Positions 50,116 to 58,137 of a stretch of 64,000 bases of DNA are shown in pieces. Origin of the DNA: Kribbella catacumbae DSM 19601 (GTDB lineage: Bacteria; Actinomycetota; Actinomycetes; Propionibacteriales; Kribbellaceae); NCBI RefSeq assembly GCF_000372465.1, contig NZ_AQUZ01000014.1, positions 100,795-164,794 on the forward strand, in the 5' to 3' direction. The position numbers and the translations under genes were made by a program. Position 1 is the first letter of the stretch, and every line of letters begins with the position of its first letter. The notes under the pieces were generated by a model, which saw only the letters and a program-made list of their open reading frames with translations, was not told where the DNA came from and ran no database searches.

Positions 50116-50989
50116 AACCATCGGCCGCACGCTCCCGGCCAGCCGCAGTACGGCGTACGGGTGGAAGCGGGTGAAGCCACTGCTCATCCATGGTGCCCTG
50201 GCGGCCGCCGCGCTGGTGATGCTCTACCCGGTGATCTGGATGGTGGTCAGCTCGCTGCGGCCCGGCGACGAGATCTTCCGCGAGCCCGGCATCCTGATCC
50301 GCGACCTGCAGATCAGCAACTACCGGGTCGGCTGGAACGCGCTGACCGAACCGTTCACGCGCTATCTGCTGAACTCCGCGGCGGTGGTGTTCGGCGCGAT
50401 CCTGGGCAACCTGGTGTCCTGCTCGATGGCGGCGTACGCGTTCGCCCGGCTGGAGTTCGCCGGCAAGAAGTTCTGGTTCGCGATCATGCTCGTGACGATC
50501 ATGCTGCCGATCCACGTGGTGATCGTGCCGCAGTACATCCTGTTCTCGCAGGCGGGCTGGATCAACACGTTCCTGCCGCTGGTCGTGCCGAAGCTGCTGG
50601 CCACCGACGCGTTCTTCGTCTTCTTGATGGTGCAGTTCATCCGCGGCATCCCGCGCGAACTCGACGAGGCGGCGCGGATCGACGGCTGCAGCAAGACCGG
50701 GATCTTCCTGCGGGTGATCCTGCCGCTGATGGTGCCGGCCCTCGCGACCACCACGATCTTCACGTTCATCTGGACCTGGAACGACTTCTTCAGCCAGCTG
50801 ATCTACCTGACCGATCCGAAGATGTACACCGTGCCGGTCGCGCTGCGATCGTTCGTCGACGCCACCGCGAGCACCAACTGGGGCTCGATGTTCGCGATGT
50901 CGGTCGTCTCCCTGGTCCCGGTCTTCCTCGCCTTCCTGCTCGGCCAGCGCTTCCTGGTCAAGGGCATCGCCACCACCGGCATCAAGTAA
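50105..50989 (+). CDS. Carbohydrate ABC importer permease, MalG type
   Basis: A 294-residue permease with six membrane helices and the EAA loop ELDEAARIDGCSKTGIFLRV. Together with the preceding MalF-type protein it forms the channel of a sugar importer; no ATPase gene is present locally. ATG 50105 overlaps the MalF-type stop region. Confidence 0.93.
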   Translation: MTTETIGRTLPASRSTAYGWKRVKPLLIHGALAAAALVMLYPVIWMVVSSLRPGDEIFREPGILIRDLQISNYRVGWNALTEPFTRYLLNSAAVVFGAILGNLVSCSMAAYAFARLEFAGKKFWFAIMLVTIMLPIHVVIVPQYILFSQAGWINTFLPLVVPKLLATDAFFVFLMVQFIRGIPRELDEAARIDGCSKTGIFLRVILPLMVPALATTTIFTFIWTWNDFFSQLIYLTDPKMYTVPVALRSFVDATASTNWGSMFAMSVVSLVPVFLAFLLGQRFLVKGIATTGIK

Positions 50990-51008
50990 CCCCTGAAAGG
51001 TGCACACC

Positions 51009-52340
51009 ATGAGGCCGCTCATTCGAACAGTGTCAAGTAGGGGGTCGCGCCGGCGATTCCGGGCGGTGGCCGCCATTGCGATCGCCGCCAGCCTGTTAGC
51101 CGCCAGTGCCTGTGGCGGCGACTCGGGCGGCGGCGCGAACGCCGACGGCGAGGTCACCCTCCGGTTCAACTGGTGGGGCTCGGACACCCGGCACAAGATC
51201 ACCCAGGAGGTGATCGACTCGTTCCAGAAGGAACACCCGAAGATCAAGATCAAGGGTGAGTACGGCGAATGGTCCGGCTACTGGGACAAGCTCGCCACCA
51301 CGGTCGCCGCCAACGACGCGCCGGACATCATCCAGATGGACGAGAAGTACCTGCGCGAGTACGCCGATCGCGGCGCGCTGCTGGATCTGAAGAAGGCCGA
51401 CGGGCTCAGCACGGACAAGTTCGAGCCGGACACCCTGGGCGCCGGCGAGTTCGACGGCGGGCTGTACGGGCTGAACGCGGGGATCAACGCGTTCACGATC
51501 GTCGCGAACCCGGCCGTCTTCAAGGCGGCGGGTGTGCCGATGCCCGACGACAAGACCTGGACCTGGGACCAGTACACCCAGATCGCGGCCCAGATCACGA
51601 CGAAGCTGAACGGTAAGGGCTGGGGCACGGGGGCGTACGGAACCAACGACGCGAGCCTGAACATGTGGGCGCGGCAGCACGGCCAGTCGCTGTTCACCAA
51701 GGACGGCAAGCTCGGGGTGACGCCGGAAGGCGTGACCGAGTTCTACACCAACCTGCTGAAGATGCGGGATGCCAAGGCGACGCCGACGGCGGAGTTCACG
51801 TCGCAGGATATGAACGCGCCGCTCGACCAGGGCGGGATGGCGACCGGGAAGCTGGCGATGAGCTACAGCTGGAGCAACCAGCTGAACGCCCTGAGCAAGG
51901 CTTCCGGGCAGCAGTTGAAGTTGCTGCGGCTGCCGAGCGTCAGCGGCAAGGCGACTGAGAACGGCGCGTACTACAAGGGGTCGATGTTCTGGTCGATCTC
52001 GTCGCGGTCGAAGCACCCGAAGGAGGCGGCCGAGTTCGTCAACTACCTGGCGAACAGCACCGCCGCCGGCAACCTGTTGCTCGCCGAGCGTGGCGTGCCG
52101 CCGAACACCGAGATCCGCGCCGAGGTCGCACCGAAGCTGAAGCCGGCCGACGCCGCGTCGCACGCGTTCATCCAGGAGATCGTCAAGGAACTCGGCGAGC
52201 CGTCGCCGCCCCCGCCGGTCGGTGGTGGCCAGGTGGAGAAGATCATCCAGCGCTACACCACCGAGGTGCTGTTCGGCCGGCAGAAACCCGACCAGGCAGC
52301 CAAAGCCTTCATCGACGAGGTCAACGGGGAGATCAAATAG
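51009..52340 (+). CDS. Sugar ABC transporter substrate-binding lipoprotein
   Basis: A 443-residue binding protein. The signal peptide (RRRFRAVAAIAIAASLLAAS) ends in SACGGD, a lipobox. The mature N terminus VTLRFNWWGSDTRHKITQEV is the standard family 1 sugar-binding start. I chose ATG 51009, 9 bases after GAAAGG, over the GTG at 51000. It lies 19 bp after the MalG-type gene and is followed by a terminator, so it ends the importer operon. Confidence 0.92.
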   Translation: MRPLIRTVSSRGSRRRFRAVAAIAIAASLLAASACGGDSGGGANADGEVTLRFNWWGSDTRHKITQEVIDSFQKEHPKIKIKGEYGEWSGYWDKLATTVAANDAPDIIQMDEKYLREYADRGALLDLKKADGLSTDKFEPDTLGAGEFDGGLYGLNAGINAFTIVANPAVFKAAGVPMPDDKTWTWDQYTQIAAQITTKLNGKGWGTGAYGTNDASLNMWARQHGQSLFTKDGKLGVTPEGVTEFYTNLLKMRDAKATPTAEFTSQDMNAPLDQGGMATGKLAMSYSWSNQLNALSKASGQQLKLLRLPSVSGKATENGAYYKGSMFWSISSRSKHPKEAAEFVNYLANSTAAGNLLLAERGVPPNTEIRAEVAPKLKPADAASHAFIQEIVKELGEPSPPPPVGGGQVEKIIQRYTTEVLFGRQKPDQAAKAFIDEVNGEIK

Positions 52341-52378
52341 TGTTGCTGATGGCAACTGATTGCCGATGACCGGGAGTA

Positions 52379-52405
52379 CCCCGGGCGCCGAACCGGCGCC
52401 CGGGG
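52379..52405 (+). terminator. Terminator after the second importer operon
   Basis: A 12-bp stem CCCCGGGCGCCG (52379-52390 with 52394-52405) with a 3-base loop, 39 bp after the binding-protein stop; no T run. Confidence 0.7.
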
Positions 52406-52431
52406 GTGCCCTCCGCTCTGAAGGAACCGGC

Positions 52432-53583
52432 GTGCTGCCGCGGGTGGCGGTTGTTGGCGTGCATGGCCATGGCGCCTCGCATGTGCGGGCGGCCGTCCGG
52501 CTGACGATTGCCGGCCGCTGCCAGCTCGTCGCCGTCGCCGACCCTCGCCCGCCGGCCCCCGACCAGCTCCCCACCACCTGGACCCATCCCGAGGTTGCCG
52601 TCTACTCGGACCTGCCGGCTCTGCTGGCTGCTGAGGCGGTGGATGTCGTCGTCATCTGTACGCCGATTCATACTCACGTGCCGTTGGCGGAGTTGGTGTT
52701 GCGGGCGGGGGCTGATGTGCTGCTGGAGAAGCCGCCCACGCCTTCGATGGCTGAGTTTGAGCAACTGACGGCAGTGGTCGCCGAGACTGGGCGGAGTTGC
52801 CAGATCGGGTTTCAGGCACACGGTTCGGGCGCCGTACTGGCGCTCGCCTCGATCGTTGCCGACGGCACCTTGGGCGAGATCCGCGGGATCGGCGCAACGG
52901 GCAGCTGGGTGCGGACTCAGTCGTACTGGCAGCGAGCGAAGTGGGCCGGCCGGCGGATGCTCGACGGCGTCGCGGTGGTGGACGGCGCGGTGACGAATCC
53001 GTTCGCCCACTCCGTCGCGGCGGCTCTGCTGGTGGACGGCTCCGGCCGCGCCAACCAGGTGGAGTCCGTGGAGACCGAGCTCTTCCACGCCAACCCGATC
53101 GAGGCCGACGACACCTCCACGGTCCGGATCCGTACGACGCGCGGCACCACCATCCTCGCCGCCTTCACGCTCTGCGCGGCCGAGACCTCACCGCCCCGAG
53201 TGACCGTCTACGGCTCGGCCGGTCGCGCCGTCCTGAGTTACACCACGGACGAACTCGAGCTCACGACGGCAGACGGCACCACCAGTACGCAGTACGGGCG
53301 GGATGAATTGCTGGACAATCTCCTCGACCATCGACTCGACGGCGTGCCGTTGCTCGCACCCTTGGACTCCACCGGTGCCTTCACGCGTGTGCTCGACGCC
53401 ATCCGGTCAGCCCCGGTGCCGCAGGCGATCGAGGCCGATTGGGTCGGCGAAGGGGACGAGCGGCACCCGGTCGTGCCCGGAGTGGAGAAGTGGATCGAGC
53501 GGGCCGCCGAGGAGCAGTTGCTGTTCGGCGAACTCGGCGCGCCCTGGACCAATCGGCAGAGAACAGAGCCGGAGCTTCGATAG
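52432..53583 (+). CDS. Gfo/Idh/MocA family oxidoreductase
   Basis: A 383-residue NAD(P)-dependent sugar dehydrogenase. The N-terminal Rossmann segment is RVAVVGVHGHGASHVRAAVR, then VDVVVICTPIHTHVPLAELVL and DVLLEKPPTPSMAEFEQL, with the EKP catalytic lysine. The middle sheet has GRRMLDGVAVVDGAVTNPFA. It would oxidise or epimerise the sugar delivered by the importer just upstream. I chose GTG 52432, 7 bases after GAAGGA and past a terminator hairpin; an ATG at 52366 lies before the hairpin. The last 29 bp of coding sequence near 53521 recurs at 56949. Confidence 0.88.
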   Translation: MLPRVAVVGVHGHGASHVRAAVRLTIAGRCQLVAVADPRPPAPDQLPTTWTHPEVAVYSDLPALLAAEAVDVVVICTPIHTHVPLAELVLRAGADVLLEKPPTPSMAEFEQLTAVVAETGRSCQIGFQAHGSGAVLALASIVADGTLGEIRGIGATGSWVRTQSYWQRAKWAGRRMLDGVAVVDGAVTNPFAHSVAAALLVDGSGRANQVESVETELFHANPIEADDTSTVRIRTTRGTTILAAFTLCAAETSPPRVTVYGSAGRAVLSYTTDELELTTADGTTSTQYGRDELLDNLLDHRLDGVPLLAPLDSTGAFTRVLDAIRSAPVPQAIEADWVGEGDERHPVVPGVEKWIERAAEEQLLFGELGAPWTNRQRTEPELR

Positions 53584-53646
53584 ATGACGCAGTACCTCGG
53601 TTGCAACCACGCCGTCGACCGGTCCATCCAGGTCACGGCAGCCATC

Positions 53647-53738
53647 CGGAGCCCCAGCCCATCAAAGCCGGCCGCGACCGCGAGGGGGTGAGCGTGTGAG
53701 CTCCGGTCGACACGGGCGTTTGATGGGCTGGAGGTTCG
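53647..53738. repeat. Palindromic element of 92 bp, copy 1
   Basis: Ends are inverted (CGGAGC..CCAGCCCATCAAA with TTTGATGGGCTGG..TTCG). A related copy of 91 bp lies at 56851-56941. It separates the dehydrogenase from the convergent SDR gene and may act as a two-way terminator. Confidence 0.8.
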
Positions 53739-53746
53739 TTGCCGGG

Positions 53747-54718
53747 TCAGGGGAGCGAGGCTGAGGCGCCGCCGTCGATCACCTGGGCTGATCCCGTCAT
53801 GAAGGGGTAGCGGTCGGAGGCGAGGTCGAGGACGAAAGCGGCGATCTCCTCGGGTTTGCCGGCCCGGCCGGCGGCAGGTGCCCGTGAGCGAGCGGCGGCG
53901 GCGACGGCCGCGCGGTAGGCGGTGTCGGGGAGCCTCTCGGTGCCGGAGAGCTTGCGGACCATCTCCGTGTCGACGAAGCCAGGCAGGACGGCATTGACCC
54001 GGATGCCGTCGGCGCCGTAGTCGAGGGCCGCGGCCTGCACCAGGCCGATCAAACCGTGCTTGCTGGCGCCGTACGCGGCGAACCCCTGCCGGACGGCCAG
54101 CCCGTTGATGGACGAGGTGACCACCACAGTGCCTCCGCCTGCTGTGAGCAGGTGCGGGATCGAGTGCTTGAGGGTGAAGAACGCACCCCGGACATTGGTG
54201 TTCTGGATGTCGTCCCAATCGGCTGTGGCGACTTCGTGGAGCCGTTTGATCTGGTGGATACCAGCATTGCTGAAGACCACGTCCAGCCGGCCGTAGCGTT
54301 CCGCGACGCTGTCGGCGAAGCGGCGTACCTGGTCTTCCACCCTGACGTCGGCCCGCAGGTAGGTCGCTTCGTGGCCCGCTGCCCGGATCTGCTGCTCCAC
54401 CTGGCGGCCGCGCTCCTCCCTCCGCCCGCAGAACCCGACCTTGGCGCCCTCGGCCGCGAAGGCGAGCGCGGTCGCGGCCCCGATGCCCGAGGTGGCGCCG
54501 GTGATCAGGACCACCTTGCCGGCGAACCTCGCGCCGTCCGCCGGGGCCGCGGTCATCCGCGGGCCGGTATCCGCGGTGAGCCGGCCGCCGATGGCGCCTG
54601 CGGCGCCGGCCACCAGGGCACCGCTCGCCGCCGCGCCGACCACGGCCCGCCGGCCGTACCGTCGGGCTGGTCTGCCGGTTTCGGCTGTCTCGGCTGTCAC
54701 TTTCTGGTCGTCAGTCAT
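53747..54718 (-). CDS. Tat-signalled short-chain dehydrogenase/reductase
   Basis: A 323-residue classical SDR with an unusual N-terminal extension of about 65 residues holding a twin-arginine-like signal (RRYGRRAVVGAAASGALVAG). The core has the cofactor motif LITGATSGIGAATALAFA, the NAG motif FSNAGIH, the catalytic Ser in VTSSINGLA and YGASKHG as YxxxK. Export of a folded, cofactor-loaded SDR via Tat is plausible but an internal location is possible. Substrate unknown. Confidence 0.85.
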   Translation of the reverse strand: MTDDQKVTAETAETGRPARRYGRRAVVGAAASGALVAGAAGAIGGRLTADTGPRMTAAPADGARFAGKVVLITGATSGIGAATALAFAAEGAKVGFCGRREERGRQVEQQIRAAGHEATYLRADVRVEDQVRRFADSVAERYGRLDVVFSNAGIHQIKRLHEVATADWDDIQNTNVRGAFFTLKHSIPHLLTAGGGTVVVTSSINGLAVRQGFAAYGASKHGLIGLVQAAALDYGADGIRVNAVLPGFVDTEMVRKLSGTERLPDTAYRAAVAAAARSRAPAAGRAGKPEEIAAFVLDLASDRYPFMTGSAQVIDGGASASLP

Positions 54719-54896
54719 CTTGCTCAGGCCTCCGCTCGGTTCCGGCCCTGTTGTCGGCCGGCCAACTCCTGCAGCCTAGGAACCGTGGCACGGGACCGGC
54801 ATCTGCTGAACGGCCGGTCTTGCCCTGTCGGTCGTCCGCCCGTACTACGACCTCCGGGCTAGGTCGGAAGTCGGATCCGGTGGGGCCTGATGTCTG

Positions 54897-56159
54897 ATGA
54901 CGGCCTCGGCAGCGGTGTGCTCCACTGGGGAAGTGCTCTCGCAAGCGGCGAACGGCCTGTCGGCCGGTGGTCAGTCGACCCACCGGCAGTTGCTGCCTGC
55001 CTCCACCTGGATGACCGTGCTGGTCGGGGTCGGCTGCCTGCTGATGGCGACCAGCCGCAGCCTCGGTCCGTTGACCTGGGCAACCGTCCTACTGGTGGTC
55101 ACCCCGGTCGGACTGCTGATCATGCAGTTGCTGATCGGCCGGCGGTACGGCGATCGGCCGCCGCTGGCCCTCGCGGCGGGTGCCGTCGTCGGCCAACTCG
55201 GCATGATCGAGGTGGTCTCGCAGCTGGACGGTCTGAGCATCGCCTCGATGCTCTATCTCGCGCTGCCGTTTCCGGCAGTGTTCTGGCTGGGATCTCGTGC
55301 CGGTCTCGCGGTCAGCGCTGTCGTCCTGACCTTGTTCACGGTCAGGTTCCCCGCCGCCAAGCCTCAGTGGCGGACAGATCCGGACATGCTGCACAGCTAC
55401 TTGCTCTTCGCGATCGCCGTTGTGCTGGTCACCGCCACTGCCCTGTTGGTTCGGCGCGAGCGAACCAGCAGGGAGCGGGCCGAGCGCTTGCTGCGTGACC
55501 TCGGTGCTTCCCATCGTCAACTGGTCGAGTCCCAGGGGCGCGTCGCCGAGCTGGCTACGATCGAGGAACGCAACCGGCTGGCTCGCGACATCCATGACAG
55601 CCTCGGCCACCACCTCACTGTGATCAGTGTCCAGCTGGAGAAGGCCCAGTTGCTGGTCGCCGAAGATCCCGTGGCCGCGTCCGCGGCGGTCGCCAACGCG
55701 AAGCGGCTCGCCGATCAGGCCCTCTCCGACGTCCGGCACTCAGTCGGCGCGTTGCGGAAGGATGAGGCTCCTTTCCTGCTGGAGCCGACTCTGCGCGGCA
55801 TGGTGGCCGATCTGCGTGTCCTGCCGCTCAACCTCAGTCTGCGGGTCACCGGCGATGAGCAACACTATTCGCGTCAGCAGCTGCTGGCCCTGTACCGGGC
55901 CGTCCAGGAAGGCCTGACGAACGTGCAGCGCCACGCCCGGGCCAGCCAGGCGCGGGTGGTGGTCGAACTGACCGAGGAGGCCGCCTCGGTGACGGTGGAG
56001 GATGACGGTGTCGGTCCGCCGGCCGGTCCTGGAGTCGGTCTGCGCGGGGTCCGGGAGCGGTTGGAGCTCGTCAGCGGCCGGCTGGTGCTGACGACAGCAC
56101 CAGGAGGAGGTACCCGGATGTCGGTCACGATTCCCCGGACGCAGGCAAGGAAGGCTTGA
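54897..56159 (+). CDS. NarL-type sensor histidine kinase
   Basis: A 420-residue kinase. Five or six membrane segments span about residues 38-186; a helix follows, then HisKA_3 with His233 in NRLARDIHDSLGHHLTVI. ATPase motifs are YRAVQEGLTNVQRHARA, VEDDGVGP and GLRGVRERLELV. Signal unknown. It overlaps the response regulator by 4 bp (TTGA). The start at ATG 54897 gives the first residues a polar, non-membrane character, so a later start is possible. Confidence 0.9.
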   Translation: MTASAAVCSTGEVLSQAANGLSAGGQSTHRQLLPASTWMTVLVGVGCLLMATSRSLGPLTWATVLLVVTPVGLLIMQLLIGRRYGDRPPLALAAGAVVGQLGMIEVVSQLDGLSIASMLYLALPFPAVFWLGSRAGLAVSAVVLTLFTVRFPAAKPQWRTDPDMLHSYLLFAIAVVLVTATALLVRRERTSRERAERLLRDLGASHRQLVESQGRVAELATIEERNRLARDIHDSLGHHLTVISVQLEKAQLLVAEDPVAASAAVANAKRLADQALSDVRHSVGALRKDEAPFLLEPTLRGMVADLRVLPLNLSLRVTGDEQHYSRQQLLALYRAVQEGLTNVQRHARASQARVVVELTEEAASVTVEDDGVGPPAGPGVGLRGVRERLELVSGRLVLTTAPGGGTRMSVTIPRTQARKA

Positions 56160-56833
56160 GCCGAGTGGAGACCAGCGGGAGTATCCGGTTGCTGATCGTC
56201 GATGACCAGGAACTGATGCGGGACGGGCTGGCCGCCATTCTGGAGCGGCAGCCCGGCATCGAGGTGGTGGCCGCTGCCGCTGACGGCGCCGAGGCACTGC
56301 GCCTGGTGGAAGAACTCGCCCCCGACGTGGTGTTGATGGACGTCCGGATGCCGGTTCTGGACGGGGTCCAGGCGACGGCGGAGATCGTCCGTACCTGGCC
56401 GGCCGTCAAGGTGGTGATGCTCTCCACCTTCGATGACGATGATCATGTCACCCAGGCGTTGCAGGTGGGCGCCACCGGCTACCTGCTGAAGAATCTGCCG
56501 GCCCAGGATCTCGCGGAAGCGGTCCGGCTGGCCAGCCGTGGTGTCCTGCAATTGGCGCCGGCGGCCGCGGCCAAGGTAGTGGCCGCGCTTTCTTCGGCCG
56601 CCCACAAGTCACCGCCGACGGCGCCGCCCGCCGAGCTCGCGCGCCTCACCGATCGCGAGCGCGAGGTTCTACAGTTGGTCGCGGTCGGCGCCAGCAACCG
56701 CGAGATCGCCCGGGACCTGGTGATCTCCGAAGGGACGGTCAAGAGTCACATCTCCAGCATCCTGGGGCAGCTCAACCTCAGGGACCGAACCCAGCTGGCG
56801 GTCTTCGTCCACCAGAACCTCCCCGGCCGCTGA
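56156..56833 (+). CDS. NarL/LuxR-family response regulator
   Basis: A 225-residue regulator. Acidic pair in LLIVDDQELM, phospho-acceptor Asp62 in VLMDVRMPV, Lys in GYLLKNLPAQDL, and the C-terminal HTH LTDREREVLQLVAVGASNRE followed by GTVKSHISSILGQL. The TTG start overlaps the kinase stop; a GTG at 56165 is an alternative. Partner of the kinase just upstream. Confidence 0.92.
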   Translation: MSRVETSGSIRLLIVDDQELMRDGLAAILERQPGIEVVAAAADGAEALRLVEELAPDVVLMDVRMPVLDGVQATAEIVRTWPAVKVVMLSTFDDDDHVTQALQVGATGYLLKNLPAQDLAEAVRLASRGVLQLAPAAAAKVVAALSSAAHKSPPTAPPAELARLTDREREVLQLVAVGASNREIARDLVISEGTVKSHISSILGQLNLRDRTQLAVFVHQNLPGR

Positions 56834-56850
56834 AGCCCAGCCGGCCTTCC

Positions 56851-56941
56851 CGGAGCTCCAGCCCATCAAAGCCCCGTCCCCACCGTCAGGGGGAGCCTGC
56901 GAAGCCCGCTCGACGGGGGCGATTGATGGGCCGGAGCTCCG
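56851..56941. repeat. Palindromic element of 91 bp, copy 2
   Basis: The terminal inverted repeat CGGAGCTCC(A/G)GCCCATCAA matches between ends at 19 of 21 positions. The middle resembles copy 1 at 53647-53738 only in part (AGGGGG, TCGAC, GGGCG). It lies 17 bp after the response-regulator stop. Confidence 0.8.
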
Positions 56942-56942
56942 C

Positions 56943-56990
56943 GCCTCGCTGTTCAGCGAACTCGGCGCGCCCTGGACTACAGCAAGCTGA
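56943..56990 (+). pseudogene. C-terminal scrap of a Gfo/Idh/MocA gene
   Basis: The frame ends ASLFSELGAPWTTAS and stop at 56990; the dehydrogenase at 52432-53583 ends LLFGELGAPWTNRQ at the matching place. 29 bp of DNA (56949-56977) agree at 28 positions with 53521-53549. No upstream part is present. It starts exactly where the palindromic element ends. Confidence 0.7.
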
Positions 56991-57020
56991 GAGGACGCCG
57001 CCCCCGGCGTCCTCTCAGCT
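56985..57020 (+). terminator. Strong hairpin terminator
   Basis: A perfect 16-bp stem (56985-57000 with 57005-57020) with a CCCC loop, followed by CGTCTTTTCG. It would end the message of the two-component operon or of the lost dehydrogenase gene. The next 150 bp, up to 57170, show nothing recognisable. Confidence 0.85.
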
Positions 57021-57170
57021 CGTCTTTTCGGGCAAGGCTCAGCGCACGAAGAGCCAGTACGCATGGGCGGCTCCTTGTCAGGGTTCGGTGCCTCAACGAC
57101 GCCGGCTCCCCGAAAGCTAGCGCCGCCCCTCCGCCCTGACCCGGTTTTCGAACGAAGTCGATCAGCCCCG

Positions 57171-57964
57171 TCAGAGGAGTTCGTTGGCGGCCTTGCGGAG
57201 ATTGTCGAGTTCGCGCTGTGCCCAGCCTTCGTGGATCGACTCGGTGCCGCGGATCAGTGGTTTGTCGATCAGGTGGAAGCGCAGGTTGAAGATGCTCGCG
57301 ACGACGGCGAGGTACGGGATGGCGGCGAGGTCTGCGTCGGGGAGTTCGCGGCGACTCGTGTAGCCGGCGCGGAAGTCGGCCCAGTACGGCGTACTGGCGA
57401 CGCCGGTGAAGTCGGCGGCGCGGTAGCCGACGCCCGACAGGTCGAAGTCGTGGATCGAGAGGCCGTCGCGAGTGATGAGGAGATTGTCGAGGCTGACATC
57501 GCCATGGCAGATCCCCTTGCTCAACGCATCGGAGTACTGCGCGAGGTTGTTCCGTACTGCGTCGGCGAGGACCCGGAGCAGGTTTTCCTCCGCGGGCGCA
57601 AGGAGGGGAAGAACCTGAGCGAGCTGTTCATCCAGATTTGATCCGCGGCGCGCAGGTGGTGAGGTGAAGTCGTCGGTGGCGTCGTGGAAGGTGGCGACCA
57701 GCTCGCCGAAAGAGTGGTACAACTCGCCGTCGACGGGTGGGTCAGCTGGGTCGAAAGCCCTGTCTCCCAACGGATTTCGGCGGGTTGCCGGCCGTCCGCG
57801 CGGTAGAGCTTGAGGATGAAGCGGGCGTCGGCGGTGGTCAGTTCGTACACGTCGTTGACCAGCGATCGCAGCAGGGTGCAGCCGGTGAAGGCGAGGGGGT
57901 AGACCTCGGTGAGGTGGTCGCGCAGGGCTCGCGGATCGGGCAGTGAGCGGAGGGTCGGGATCAC
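57171..57964 (-). pseudogene. Broken aminoglycoside phosphotransferase-family gene
   Basis: The N-terminal lobe starts at 57964 (GTG/ATG region MIPTLRSLPDPRALRDHL) and runs through ARFILKLYRADGRQPAEIRW. Near 57770 the frame shifts, and a piece of about 60-70 residues (the rest of the N lobe and hinge) is missing. The next frame continues SFGELVATFHDATDDF with the catalytic ICHGDVSLDNLL and IHDFDLSGVG motifs to the stop at 57171. Both halves are clearly kin to APH/choline-kinase-type phosphotransferases. Confidence 0.8.
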
Positions 57965-58112
57965 CGGCGCGACGCTACTTCGTTCTCTCTGCGGTGGCCC
58001 ACAGATTTTGCAATAGCAGGTGTGAAGCGAGGGCTTGATGGGGAGGTAGGGGGAGCGGTAGAGATTCGTTTCCGGTATCGCCTCCCCTGAAGGGCCCGGG
58101 AACCGGTAGCCT

Positions 58113-58130
58113 CATCCAGCCACCTGGATG
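58113..58130 (+). promoter_or_regulatory. Hairpin in the leader of the DUF2637 gene
   Basis: CATCCAG-CCAC-CTGGATG lies 7 bp before the start codon. TAGCCT (58107-58112) just before it is a possible -10 box. The stem sits where the ribosome-binding site should be; no clear Shine-Dalgarno sequence is seen. Confidence 0.5.
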
Positions 58131-58137
58131 GCATCGC

